Of a stretch of 64,000 nt of DNA, positions 1-8,522 are shown piece after piece. The notes beneath the pieces were generated by a model that was not told where the DNA came from, ran no database searches, and saw only the letters and a program-made list of their open reading frames with translations. Made by a program: the position numbers and the translations under genes. The stretch spans positions 8,372 through 72,371 of the forward strand of contig NZ_JZKH01000038.1 in NCBI RefSeq assembly GCF_000961885.1, written 5' to 3'. Within the stretch, counting starts at the first letter, position 1. Each line of letters opens with the position of its first letter. This DNA comes from Streptomyces rubellomurinus. GTDB taxonomy: Bacteria > Actinomycetota > Actinomycetes > Streptomycetales > Streptomycetaceae.

Positions 1-280
1 GAGTCCGTCTATGTGGACACCGTGACCGATCAGTCGTTCTTCGCGACGGTCATGGTCGGCCTGCCCACCCGCCGCCGCCTGGTGTTCGTCCCGCTGTCCG
101 ACGCGACGGGTAGGTCCCGGTTACCTGAAGGTCCCCCGGCCCAGGAGCCAGGTGAAACACGCCCCGGCCATCGACACCGACGGCGAACTCCCCGCCGAGG
201 ACGAGGCAGCCGTCTTCGCCCACTACGGGCTGGACTACGCACCGGGCACGGGCGGAGAGCGCCGCCTGGCCCGCCGCTAG
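1..280 (+). pseudogene. PRC-barrel domain protein, 5'-truncated by the window edge and frameshifted
   Basis: The first codons read in frame 1 as ESVYVDTVTDQSFF and run to VFVPLSDAT. Frame 1 then loses homology, while the +1-shifted frame continues VGPGYLKV and ends at a TAG (278-280) after GGERRLARR. Together the halves resemble the small PRC-barrel proteins common in streptomycetes (VFVPL...DATVGPGY...V, then a short Asp/Glu-rich tail). One extra G in the run at 108-110 explains the shift. Either the gene is inactive or the sequence has a single-base error. The start lies outside the window. Confidence 0.7.
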
Positions 281-310
281 GAGCCCTCCTGACCATGAAG
301 GAGGCCGACG

Positions 311-478
311 ATGGCCCTGGTACTGTTCCTCGTCATCGTGGCGATCGTGCTCGGACTGGTCGGTGTCGTCGCCGAGGGCCTGAAGTACCTGCTGTTCATC
401 GGCATCGCCGTGCTGATCGTCGCGCTGATACTCTCCGCCGTCCGGTTCCGGCGCGGGGGCCGGTCCGTGAACCGCTGA
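311..478 (+). CDS. Small hydrophobic membrane protein (55 aa)
   Basis: The ORF is 55 codons, starting at ATG 311 eight bases after a strong AAGGAGG (297-303). The product is two hydrophobic stretches (residues about 2-20 and 24-44) followed by an Arg-rich tail (RFRRGGRSVNR), so it should be an inner-membrane mini-protein with a cytoplasmic basic end. Such short membrane proteins often lie beside PRC-barrel or stress genes in actinomycetes, but I cannot assign a function. It follows the broken PRC-barrel gene by 30 bp and may be cotranscribed with it. Confidence 0.65.
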   Translation: MALVLFLVIVAIVLGLVGVVAEGLKYLLFIGIAVLIVALILSAVRFRRGGRSVNR

Positions 479-624
479 GTACCGTGCCGGGTCCGGGCCG
501 GACCGGGAGTAGCCTGGACATCACCGAAGGCACCCCGCATGCCGGCACCGGACACTGGCGTCGTCTCCGGCGAACGGCAATCCCGGACTTGGCACCGGCC
601 AGGCTCGGAGACGGGTCCTTGATC

Positions 625-1233
625 ATGACTGTGATCGACGGCGCGACGCTTGCCACCCCCGAACCCGCCCTGCGGTTCTCCCTGGCACCGGACGGCCCGC
701 GAGCCGGACGGCTGGACGGGGCCTGGTGGCCCCGATCGCACGACCTTCCTTCCGAACTCCCCGCCCTGGCCGCCGAACTGGACGAGCGATGGGGTCGAGT
801 CGCCGGAATCACCGTGAACCCCGCCCAGTGGTTGACCGTCCCCCGACGGATCCCGGTCGCGGGCCACACCGTCCATGCGAGCCACACCGTCCACGCGAGC
901 TGGTTCACCGCCGTGCAGGACCAGCACACGATCTCGGTCCGCTCGCACCTTGCCCGTCGGCTGACCCTGCTGGTCGTCCCGCCGCGGACGGGAGCCGTCG
1001 CCGCAGCCTGGCTGATGGCCGAGGCCGCCGATCCCGCGAACACCAGGACCGCGAGCGAACTGCTCGCCGACGAGCCGTCCGCGAAGATGCCCGACCGGCG
1101 GGGGATCGTCTGGCCGGTACGCGACCCCTTGGTCTCGGCCTGGGGCTCCGCCCGGTGGGGCGGGCCGTCGTCCCCGCCCGGGCGCTCCGGCACTGGCCCC
1201 CGACCGGCCACCGGTGACGCCGACCACCGGTGA
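625..1233 (+). CDS. DUF5994 family protein
   Basis: The ORF encodes 202 residues. The core signature RLDGAWWPRS is followed by ELPALAAELDERWGRV, a small beta region and LTLLVVPP, a pattern typical of the DUF5994 family. That family is found almost only in actinobacteria and its function is unknown. A second, diverged family member lies 350 bp away on the opposite strand. The C-terminal 40 residues are Pro/Gly/Arg-rich and look unstructured. The ATG at 625 is the first good start near the conserved region; the Shine-Dalgarno is weak (GGAG about 14 bases upstream), so the start could be further 5'. Confidence 0.65.
   Translation: MTVIDGATLATPEPALRFSLAPDGPRAGRLDGAWWPRSHDLPSELPALAAELDERWGRVAGITVNPAQWLTVPRRIPVAGHTVHASHTVHASWFTAVQDQHTISVRSHLARRLTLLVVPPRTGAVAAAWLMAEAADPANTRTASELLADEPSAKMPDRRGIVWPVRDPLVSAWGSARWGGPSSPPGRSGTGPRPATGDADHR
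863..898 (+). repeat. In-frame 18-bp tandem duplication inside the DUF5994 gene
   Basis: The unit GCCACACCGTCCAYGCGA occurs twice back to back (863-880 and 881-898, one mismatch). It duplicates the peptide HTVHAS. The minus-strand paralogue has only one copy of the matching segment (RSVHID), so the duplication is probably recent replication slippage. Confidence 0.85.
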
Positions 1234-1278
1234 CGCCGCCGCCCGATCCTTCGTTCTTTCGCTCCCGGCGGGTCGCCG

Positions 1279-1524
1279 TCAGTACTCGGAGCCGCTTCGC
1301 AGGTAGGTGCCAGCGACCTGGAGCCACGCTCCGGGGCTGAAGCATGCCTCGATCCGGTGCGGGGTGTCCTCGAAGACCCGCAGGACACGAAGCGCCCCGC
1401 TGGGGTGCAGGTCGTACTCGAAGGTGACGCCGTCCGCACCGTCCTCGTACTGCAGGTCCAGCGGCCCCTTCGACGGCTCCGCCGGCGACCGGGCCTCCGC
1501 CGAGAGTTTCACGTAGACGGACAT
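1279..1524 (-). CDS. Hypothetical protein (81 aa)
   Basis: The gene lies between the two DUF5994 genes, on the same strand as the second. The start at 1524 (MSVYVKLSAEAR) follows a GGTGGGA about 8 bases upstream. The soluble product alternates charged and aromatic residues and ends in GTYLRSGSEY; it has no signal peptide or membrane segment. I recognise no family. The frame is open upstream of 1524, but the extra codons have shadow-like composition (Arg/Pro/Ser-rich), so I reject the longer version. Confidence 0.5.
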   Translation of the reverse strand: MSVYVKLSAEARSPAEPSKGPLDLQYEDGADGVTFEYDLHPSGALRVLRVFEDTPHRIEACFSPGAWLQVAGTYLRSGSEY

Positions 1525-1579
1525 CTTCACGTCCCACCTTTCCTGCCTGCCCGGCGTGACCGGCTCACGGGTCTGCCCC

Positions 1580-2071
1580 TCAGGGCGTTTCGGCCGGGGG
1601 GCCGGAGCTGACGCCGGTGTCGATGAGGATCTGCCGTGCCGAGTCACTGCCACCGGCCCTGACCGCGCGTGCCATGGAGGCCAGGGCCGCCTCCTGGCTC
1701 GCATGTGGGGGGACGACGAGCAGGCTGAAGTGGTCACGGTCGCCCCGTGTGACGATCACGGTGTCGTCGCCGACCGGGTAGCGGTCGATGTGCACCGACC
1801 GGCCGTCGACCATCAGACTGGCCGGGACGTCGTCCCAGGCGCCCGCGTCGAGGCCGACGCTCACGATGGGGCCGAGATGACCGGTCAACGCGTGGATCAG
1901 GTCAGGGAGTTCGGCGCCGATGTCGCGTGAACGCGGCCACCATGCACCGTCGAGCACGCCTTCGCGTGACCGGGTGGTCTCCAGGCGCAACGCTACCGTC
2001 CCCGGCTTCGCGGCCTGCCGGAACCGCTCCGGCAGAAACCCGTAGCGGGAATCGCTGGCTTCGTCCGACAT
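1580..2071 (-). CDS. DUF5994 family protein, second copy
   Basis: The ORF encodes 163 residues from ATG 2071 (MSDEASDSRYGF). It carries the same DUF5994 landmarks as the plus-strand paralogue: VLDGAWWPRSRDIGAELPDL, a central Asp-rich strand region (VGLDAGAWDDVP) and FSLLVVPPHAS. Identity to the 625-1233 product is limited to these motifs, so the pair is an old duplication or two separate acquisitions. Upstream lies the phosphatase gene on the same strand (154-bp gap). Function is unknown. Confidence 0.65.
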   Translation of the reverse strand: MSDEASDSRYGFLPERFRQAAKPGTVALRLETTRSREGVLDGAWWPRSRDIGAELPDLIHALTGHLGPIVSVGLDAGAWDDVPASLMVDGRSVHIDRYPVGDDTVIVTRGDRDHFSLLVVPPHASQEAALASMARAVRAGGSDSARQILIDTGVSSGPPAETP

Positions 2072-2225
2072 AGCTCGCCACCTGTCAGCCCTGAGAGACC
2101 TGGCACGCCGGGTGCGGGCCGGGCCTCGCGGGGAGCGACAGCTCGGGCCGCTCCGATATCCCACGGTACTCCGCCCGCACCTGGCCGGCCCGACCGGTCG
2201 TGAGAGCAGGGGCGGCGTGCCGCTC

Positions 2226-3422
2226 TCAGCGCCACTCGATCAGGAACAGGGTGGCGTCGTCGCTCGTGTGCCCGCCCCGCTTCTCCTTCAGCACGTGGGA
2301 GAGCGCCCGCACCACGGCCCGCACCCCCTCCTGCGAACGCTCGACGCGGTTGACCCAGTCGATGAGCTGGTCCTCCCCGAACTGTTCCCCGCCGGGCTCG
2401 CGCTCCTCGACCAGGCCGTCGGTGAAGCACAGGACCCGGTCGCCATGCCGCAGTGCCCGCTCGCTGATCACGGGCTCCTCGCCGCCGAAGCCGACCGGCA
2501 AGGTCGTCTCGCTCTCCAGCCGCTCGACGACGGCGTGGTCGCGGATCAAAAGGGGCTGCGGATGGCCGGCGTTGACCCACTGCAGGTGGCCGCTGACGGT
2601 GTTCAGGCGCATCATCTGCGCGGTGACGAAGTGGTCCGGCCCGAACTGCTCCGCGATGGCCCGGTCCATGAACGCGTAGATCTCGGCCAGTCCGATGTCG
2701 GCTCGCCTGGCGTGCCGGTACGCGCCGATGGCCACGGTCGCCATGGCAGCGGCGTCCAGCCCGTGGCCCATGGCGTCGATCGTGGCCACGTGCAGAAGAT
2801 CGTCGTTCAGCGCGTAGTCGAAGCTGTCGCCGGCCACCTGGTAGGCGGGTTCGAGGATGCCGGCCACGGCGACCCGCGGGGCGGTCATCGCCAACGGAGG
2901 CAGCAGTGACCACTGGATCTCCGCGGCCACGCTCATCGGCTGGAGGCGCCGGGCCTGGAAGATCCGGTCGGTGTAGCCGCTCTTGGTGACCAGCAGATCC
3001 GCGACCAGGGAGGCGAAGCGCCGTAGGAGCCGCCGGTCGTCGCCATCGACGTCGTCCAGCGTGAGTGCCAGCACTCCCACCTCGTCCCCGCCGTCCAGCA
3101 ACGGCAGGTACACCCGCACCCCGTCGCCCTGCGGCACCTCGACGGAGACACCACTCAGAAAAGCCGCGCCTGCGGACGAGCCGTCGATCGGCACCGGCTC
3201 CCGGGCGGCCAGCCCCCGTCCGGACAGCGGCACCAGCACCAATTGCCCGTAGTCCTGCAGCAGGAGCACCGGGTCACGGCCACCGATCCCACGCACCGCG
3301 TCGGCGACCAATGGAGCAATCAGATGGGGCGGAAGCTCGTGGGCCTGGTCGAGCAGTGCGCCCAGCAGGTGTTCGCCGAACCCCTCCGACCGGTCCAGGC
3401 GCCGCTCGCCGTCCCTGCCCAC
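2226..3422 (-). CDS. GAF-like/PP2C-type SpoIIE domain serine phosphatase
   Basis: The 398-residue protein has an N-terminal sensor-like region (about 20-165, GAF-like) and a C-terminal PP2C/SpoIIE phosphatase domain (about 180-398). Metal-site landmarks are visible: AGDSFDY, DAMGHGLDA, FTDGLVE and the terminal SDDATLFLIEW. Proteins of this class dephosphorylate anti-sigma-factor antagonists in partner-switching networks that control SigB/SigF-type sigma factors; which network this one serves is not visible here. I chose the GTG start at 3422 because AGGAAGG lies about 7 bases upstream; the open frame further 5' lacks domain character. Confidence 0.8.
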   Translation of the reverse strand: MGRDGERRLDRSEGFGEHLLGALLDQAHELPPHLIAPLVADAVRGIGGRDPVLLLQDYGQLVLVPLSGRGLAAREPVPIDGSSAGAAFLSGVSVEVPQGDGVRVYLPLLDGGDEVGVLALTLDDVDGDDRRLLRRFASLVADLLVTKSGYTDRIFQARRLQPMSVAAEIQWSLLPPLAMTAPRVAVAGILEPAYQVAGDSFDYALNDDLLHVATIDAMGHGLDAAAMATVAIGAYRHARRADIGLAEIYAFMDRAIAEQFGPDHFVTAQMMRLNTVSGHLQWVNAGHPQPLLIRDHAVVERLESETTLPVGFGGEEPVISERALRHGDRVLCFTDGLVEEREPGGEQFGEDQLIDWVNRVERSQEGVRAVVRALSHVLKEKRGGHTSDDATLFLIEWR

Positions 3423-3746
3423 CGACGATCCTTCCTGTCCCGTACAAGTCGGCACGGGCGCGATCAACCCCGGCACCCCGGTGCGGTTCACCGGGCCGGT
3501 CCTTCCATTACGCCCGACGGCGACGCATTCCGCCCCCCGGTTACGCCCCTCCCTGCGGGGCGACGCCGCCGAGAAATCGGCTCTACCACCCGTGGGCACG
3601 ACCCCGATGCGCTGCGGAGGCCGCCGATCCTGGTCTCAGTTCTGGTCTCATTCACCCCCGTCCGGCCGGGTTCAGCCGCCGCTCAACCACATATTTCGCC
3701 GCAGGTCAGAACCGGTGTGAACGCCGACGGACACCGTTGCGGAGAA

Positions 3747-3801
3747 TTGGAAAGCGTGTTGGGGGCAACCCCTCACGAGTTCGAATCTCGTATCCTCCGC
3801 C
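3747..3801 (+). pseudogene. 3'-terminal tRNA-Ser fragment (candidate att site remnant)
   Basis: The segment reads like the 3' part of a serine tRNA: TTGGAAAGCG from the anticodon loop and stem, a long variable arm GTTGGGGGCAACCCCTC, a perfect T-arm (ACGAG-TTCGAAT-CTCGT) and an acceptor 3' strand ATCCTCC. No matching 5' half (D-arm, GGAGGAT) lies upstream. The break falls at the anticodon, the usual crossover zone of tRNA-targeting integrases, and the fragment is followed directly by a strong terminator. The displaced end of an integrated element is the simplest reading. Confidence 0.65.
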
Positions 3802-3806
3802 TTCAC

Positions 3807-3841
3807 GAAGGCCCGGACCGTCTCGTACGGTCCGGGCCTTC
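3807..3841 (+). terminator. Hairpin terminator after the tRNA-Ser fragment
   Basis: A perfect 14-bp stem, GAAGGCCCGGACCG (3807-3820), has its complement at 3828-3841 around a 7-base loop. It is typical of streptomycete tRNA terminators, which supports native tRNA 3'-flanking DNA on this side. Confidence 0.75.
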
Positions 3842-3915
3842 GTCGTACCCGCCCCGTTGGTACGTCATCCTTGTGCTCCCGGCCTGTGCTCCCGGCCGAC
3901 TGCGGCAGGGCACGG

Positions 3916-6372
3916 ATGTCCTCCTACGTGGTGAGGTGCCTCATCAGCAAGAAGAGCGGATCGGTGCTGGCCACCTGGCTGCGCGGTCTGGACGCGGCCG
4001 AGTTGGAGCGGGTCCTGGCGGCGCGCCCGGACGCCGTGTCGGCTCCGGAGCCGCGGTCGGTCGGTGAACTGGCGGACCGGCTCCAGCGGCCGGCCTCCGT
4101 GGCACTGGCCCTGCCCCGGCTCGCGCTGCCGTGTCTGCAGGTGGCGGAGGCCGCCGCCGCGCTGACGGTCGTGTCACGGGACGGCCTGGCGGGCATCCTG
4201 GGCGCGACGCACGGTGACCGCGCCCACGCGTTGGATGCCGTCCTGGCGGCGATGGCCGATCGCGCCTTGGTGTGGCCGACCGAAAACGGGCTGCTGCACA
4301 TGGCGGCGCCCCTACGGAGTGCATGGAATTCACCCCTGGGACTCGATGCACCGCTCATGCACCTGCTCGCGGGCTCGAACTCCGACGAGGTGGCGCGCAT
4401 GGTGGCAAAACTCGGCGTCAAACCGGCCGCCAACAGGAAGGAAACGCGGCTGGCGGCGCTGGTCGAGCATCACAGCGATCCGGCTCGGGTCGCGGCGCTT
4501 GTCGCCACGGCGCCTGCAGCGACCAGGAAACTCCTCGAACGACGGGCGCACGAGACTCCGGAGCGACCGGGGTTCGTCATGTTCGGGACTCCGCAAGCCG
4601 GCCCCAGGCCCGCCGAGCAGTGGGCGCTGGAGCGGGGGTTGCTGATCCGGGACCGCCGCTGGTCCGGGCCGGCCCGGATGCCCGCGGAGGTGGCACTCGC
4701 ACTGCGCGGCTCCGACTGGCACGCCCCGTTCACTCCCGTCCCGCCCGACGTGCGGTCGGTGCCCGTCACCGCCCCGGACGTCGAACGGGAAGCCACAGCC
4801 GCCTCGATGGCGTTCGCCGCCCATGCCGTGTCCGTCCTGGGGGCGTGCGCCGCCGCTCCCCCGGCTCGGTTGAAGGCCGGCGGGGTCGGCGCCCGCGAAC
4901 TGTCCCGGATCGGCAAGGCGGCGCAGTGCGACGAGATCGTGGTGCGCCTGGCGCTGGAGGCGGCGAGCGCGGCCGGGCTGCTGGCCCGGGACGGCGACCG
5001 GGTCGCGGCGACCGCCGCGTACGACACCTGGGCCGAGCAGAAGCCGGCCGACCAACTCACCGTGCTGCTCCAGGCATGGTGGGCGCTCCCGCTGACCCCC
5101 GGCGGGAGCCGCGACGAGGATGGCAAGGCTCTGCCAGCGCTCGCCGGGGCGCCGCCCTGCGGAGGCTGCGTACAGGCCCGGCACGGGCTGCTCGCGGCCG
5201 CGGCGCAGCTCCCGGTCGGCGAAGGGGCGGTGAACTCGGCGGAGCTGGGGGCGCTGCTCGTGTGGCTCCGCCCGCTCGCCGACGAACTCCCCCAGGACGC
5301 CACACCGTTCGCCACCTTGATCCGGGAGGCGGAACTGCTCGGCGCACTCGCGCTCGGGGCCGTGTCCCCGATCGGGGCCGCCCTGCTCGCCGACGACGCC
5401 GAGGACCTGACCGACGCCTGCCGGCGACTGCTGCCCGCAGCCAGCGGGACGGCCCGCTTCGGCAGCGACCTCACGGCCGTGGTGACCGGTACGCCGTCGG
5501 CACCCCTCCTCGCGCTACTGGACTCCGTCGCGGACCGGGAGACCGCCGGTGCGGCGTCCGTCTGGCGGTTCAGCCCGAGAAGCGTCCGCCGGGCCCTCGA
5601 CACCGGCCTCACCCCCGACGCCCTCACGGCCGACCTGGCCGCCGTCGCCGTCGAGTCGCTTCCCCAACCACTCTCGTACCTGATCCAGGACACCGCTCGC
5701 GGCCACGGCCGGGTGCGCATCGCCTCCGCCGCCTGCGTGATCCACGGTGAAGAGCCCGCCCTCCTGGCCGAACTCGCCGCGCACCGCAAGCTCTCCCGGC
5801 TCGGCCTGCGGCAGCTGGCACCAACAGTGCTGATCAGCCGAACTCCACCGGACAAGACGCTCGCGGCACTGCGCGACGCGGGCTACGCCCCGGTCGCCGA
5901 GAAACCAGACGGGTCCGTCCGGATCGAGCGGGCCCAACACCGCCGCGCGGCAAGCCCCGTCCCACCCCCGCGCCTCCCCGGCAGCCGGCGCCGCCCACAG
6001 CAGACGGGCGACCGCACCGCAGACGTCGGGGCCGGCGTCGACCTCCCGGCCCTCGCCACCCGCCTGCTGGGCGCCCCGCAGGACGTTCCGGAGCCCAACC
6101 CGTACGACGGCCGCCCCTACGCCAGCGACACCGAGGAGATCATCGCCGGGCACGCGCGCAACCTCGCCTTCACCGATGTCCGCCAGCTGGCCCACGCCGT
6201 CAATAACGGTCAGGCCATCACGATCGAGTACGTGGCCACCTCGGGCAACGCGACCGTCCGCACGCTCAGCCGGCTCGAACTGGACGCCCCGTATCTCCAC
6301 GCCTGGTGCCACCTGCGGAACGACGAGCGGGTGTTCACCATCTCCCGCATCCACGGGGTGATGCCCTCGTAG
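3916..6372 (+). CDS. Helicase C-terminal/XPB N-domain-like protein with WYL-like C-terminus
   Basis: The 818-residue protein lacks Walker motifs, so it is not itself a helicase. The N-terminal part (SSYVVRCLISKKSGSVLATWLRGLD...) and the central region (QPLSYLIQDTARGHGRVRIASAACVI) match the actinobacterial helicase-associated XPB/Ssl2 N-terminal-like family. The last 70 residues (HAVNNGQAITIEYV...RTLSRLELDAPYLHAWCHLRNDERVFTISRI, in parts) look like a WYL ligand-sensing domain. The start ATG 3916 follows AGGG by about 7 bases. The usual family length is about 700-850. The role is unknown; DNA or nucleotide sensing is a guess. The gene sits alone between the two tRNA-Ser fragments and the XRE gene. 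Confidence 0.65.
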   Translation: MSSYVVRCLISKKSGSVLATWLRGLDAAELERVLAARPDAVSAPEPRSVGELADRLQRPASVALALPRLALPCLQVAEAAAALTVVSRDGLAGILGATHGDRAHALDAVLAAMADRALVWPTENGLLHMAAPLRSAWNSPLGLDAPLMHLLAGSNSDEVARMVAKLGVKPAANRKETRLAALVEHHSDPARVAALVATAPAATRKLLERRAHETPERPGFVMFGTPQAGPRPAEQWALERGLLIRDRRWSGPARMPAEVALALRGSDWHAPFTPVPPDVRSVPVTAPDVEREATAASMAFAAHAVSVLGACAAAPPARLKAGGVGARELSRIGKAAQCDEIVVRLALEAASAAGLLARDGDRVAATAAYDTWAEQKPADQLTVLLQAWWALPLTPGGSRDEDGKALPALAGAPPCGGCVQARHGLLAAAAQLPVGEGAVNSAELGALLVWLRPLADELPQDATPFATLIREAELLGALALGAVSPIGAALLADDAEDLTDACRRLLPAASGTARFGSDLTAVVTGTPSAPLLALLDSVADRETAGAASVWRFSPRSVRRALDTGLTPDALTADLAAVAVESLPQPLSYLIQDTARGHGRVRIASAACVIHGEEPALLAELAAHRKLSRLGLRQLAPTVLISRTPPDKTLAALRDAGYAPVAEKPDGSVRIERAQHRRAASPVPPPRLPGSRRRPQQTGDRTADVGAGVDLPALATRLLGAPQDVPEPNPYDGRPYASDTEEIIAGHARNLAFTDVRQLAHAVNNGQAITIEYVATSGNATVRTLSRLELDAPYLHAWCHLRNDERVFTISRIHGVMPS

Positions 6373-6442
6373 CCGGCGACCCAAGGCATGAGCGCTCGGC
6401 ACTCCGGTCTCGATTGCGGTCTCTGGGCCCAGGGCGACGTCT

Positions 6443-7784
6443 TCAGCCGAGATCCTGCTCGGGCCTTGAGCGGCCCGGGTCGGACAAGCTGTCCAGCAGG
6501 TCCGCAACGGTGGGGTGATGGGAGTGGGGGGCGAGTCGCCCTTGGAACCACTCGGCGAGGCAGGCCGGTAGGCGGCCGGTGAGAACGGCCGCTCGCCGTA
6601 CGGTGGCGGCTGCCGCTTCGGCCTCCCCGAGGGCGAGTTGCGCCTCCACGACGCCCTGGAGCCGTTCGCCGAGGTGCGGGGAGAGCGTGTGCGGCGTGGC
6701 CGGGCCGACGCCCGGCACGGTCTCGTAGGAGGACATCGCCCGGTCGGGACGGCCGAGGCGCAGCCAGGTGTTCCCCCGCGAGACGGCGAGGTACGCCTCG
6801 TCGACGGCGGCGCAGGAGGGGTCCGCGGCGGCGTGCCACGGCGGGGCGCCCCGCAGGGCTGTGGCGGCCCGGTCGAGTGCGCGCAGGCTCCCGCGGGCCT
6901 GGCCGAGGTCGGCGAGGGCGCGCGATTCGTGGGTGGCGAAGGCGGCCGCCAATCGTGGGGTCGGCCTGGGGAGGACGCTCCGGGCGGCAGCTATCAGCGA
7001 CAGCGCATCGCCGGGGTCGCCGAAGCGGAGGTGTCTGACCGCCAGCAGGGAGAGGTATGCGGCGGCATGCCGTGGTGCCCCGGCCGCGCCGGCGGCGCGG
7101 ATCGCGGCCAGGGTGTACCGCTCGGCCTGGCTCTCGTTGCCCTGGGCGCCGCAGAGCCAGGCGCGCAGCGCGGCGGCGCGGGCGGCGAGCAGGAGCAGTC
7201 GGGCGCCGAGTGCGCGGTCCTGGCCGTGCGTGGCGAGCAGGCCGCCGACCAGCTCGTACTCGGCGCGGGCGGCCGTCTGGAGGGCGGCCGGGAGCACTGG
7301 TGTTCCCACTTCCAGGGCCTCCAGCGCGCCGAGCCGGGTCCCGATCCAGCCGAGCGTCTGCGGAACGGGCGGGACCGCGGCCTGGCCGGACGTCCGGTGG
7401 CCGTCCGCCAGGACGGCGAGGGCGTCCTGGATCTGCGCGGAGAGGACGGGACCGGTGACGACGAGGCCTGAGGCGGCCGGCCCGGCCGACGGCGAGATCC
7501 CGTTGAGAACGGCGACCGCGCCCTCCGCGGTCCACGGCTGGGTCAGCAGGTCCGCGTCCCCGGTGGCCAGACGCAGCCAGCACGGCCAGCCGAGGTGCCG
7601 TACCGCGCCCTCGGGCACCTGGTGGATGTGCGCCATGGCCAGCTGCGCGGTCGGCTCCGGGACGATCCGGCCGGACTCCCAGCGCGACACCTTCTCCCGC
7701 CGCGCCGCCATCTGCCCGAAGCCGAGCTCGGCGTGCGTTCGCGCGACCAGCTGCGCCCGTCCGGTCCCCCGCCGCGGGCGGCAT
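6443..7784 (-). CDS. XRE-type transcriptional regulator with TPR-like C-terminus, N-terminus damaged
   Basis: The recognisable frame reads AQLVARTHAELGFGQMAARREKVSRWESGRI, split here as an XRE helix-turn-helix, then about 400 residues of helical, TPR-like repeats ending near 6443. Two defects show. No ATG or GTG precedes the HTH in frame between 7714 and 8104; the likely start (ATG 7784, MPPAAGDRTG) is in another frame and needs a frameshift near 7740-7755. The HTH itself lacks about seven residues between GQMAARR and EKVSRWESG, where the turn and recognition helix should begin. The gene is therefore probably decayed, although the C-terminal coding pattern is intact. Confidence 0.5.
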
Positions 7785-7813
7785 CGGTGACCGGACAGAG
7801 GGGAGGTGACCCG

Positions 7814-8032
7814 GTGGACGACCCGGGACAGGGGCGGCGGGGCGGTTCTGTTCAGCTCATCGCCGTGGCGCTCGCGTCCGTCGTGTCCGCCGCGGCCTCC
7901 CGCGGCCTCTCCGACCGGCCGGGGCTCGTGGTGAGCACGGCCATCGGAGCGACCGTGGGCGCGGCCGCGCGCTGGTCGCTGTACCGCGTGCGGCTGCGCG
8001 ACGACCTCGACAGGCACGGGCAGAACCAGTGA
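7814..8032 (+). CDS. Small hypothetical protein with hydrophobic segments (72 aa)
   Basis: A GTG start at 7814 follows an almost perfect GGAGGTGA (7802-7809). The product has a hydrophobic stretch (VQLIAVALASVVSAAA) and a second apolar segment (LVVSTAIGATVGAAARW) before a charged tail ending LDRHGQNQ. It may be a small membrane protein. It overlaps nothing on its own strand and is divergent from the damaged XRE gene. I recognise no family; the ribosome-binding site is the main evidence. Confidence 0.5.
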   Translation: MDDPGQGRRGGSVQLIAVALASVVSAAASRGLSDRPGLVVSTAIGATVGAAARWSLYRVRLRDDLDRHGQNQ

Positions 8033-8057
8033 ACTCTGCCGGAATGAACCGAGGGGA

Positions 8058-8112
8058 ATGGGAAAACGTGCGGGGACAAACCCTCGCGAATTCGAATCTC
8101 GCATTCTCCGCC
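8058..8112 (+). pseudogene. Second, degenerate 3'-terminal tRNA-Ser fragment
   Basis: The segment aligns along its whole length with the fragment at 3747-3801: GGGAAAACGTG, a variable arm with CGGGGACAAACCCTCG, the T-arm GCGAA-TTCGAAT-CTCGC and the acceptor end ATTCTCCGCC. The T-stem has an A-C mismatch and there is no 5' half, so it cannot be a functional tRNA. Two serine 3' fragments 4.3 kb apart on the same strand suggest stacked integration events. Confidence 0.6.
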
Positions 8113-8119
8113 TTCGGCG

Positions 8120-8503
8120 TCAGGCGGGCTGGTTCCAGGTTGCCATCTGGTCGCGGAAGGTGGGGCAGCTGACGATGTCGGTCTTGCCGCACTGGAGGGC
8201 GTGGGTCAGGAGTTGGTGGGCGTGGTCGAGGTCGATCATGCGCTGTTCGATCTCGGCGATCTTGGCGCGGATCATCGCCTGGCGGCGCGGCTGGTCCTGC
8301 TGGAACTCCCGGACCTCGGCCAGGGTCAGTCCGGCCTGCTGGAACTTGCGCAGCAGCACGATCCGCTCCGCGGCCTGGGGCGGGTAGCGGCGCTGGCCGC
8401 TCTGGCGTTCGGGAGCGGGGAGGAGGCCGTGGCGCTCCCAGAACCGGATGGCCGACGCGGGGACGCCGGTGGTCTCGGCGAGCTGGCCGATCGTCATGCG
8501 CAT
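8120..8503 (-). CDS. MerR family transcriptional regulator
   Basis: The 127-residue protein has an N-terminal MerR winged HTH (MRMTIGQLAETTGVPASAIRFWERHGLLP), a coiled-coil dimerisation helix (about 75-110) and a short C-terminus with two cysteines (CGKTDIVSCPTF). Two cysteines at this place could bind a metal or sense redox state, but the spacing does not match SoxR's FeS motif. AGGAGGGG precedes the ATG at 8503. It is divergent from an aldolase-decarboxylase-like pair and shares with it the palindrome at 8526-8545, so it very likely controls that promoter and its own. Confidence 0.8.
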   Translation of the reverse strand: MRMTIGQLAETTGVPASAIRFWERHGLLPAPERQSGQRRYPPQAAERIVLLRKFQQAGLTLAEVREFQQDQPRRQAMIRAKIAEIEQRMIDLDHAHQLLTHALQCGKTDIVSCPTFRDQMATWNQPA

Positions 8504-8522
8504 GGTCCGCCCCTCCTGTCGC

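Noticed and set aside
3747..3801. Complete tRNA-Ser gene
   Set aside because: No acceptor 5' strand, D-arm or anticodon 5' stem lies upstream.
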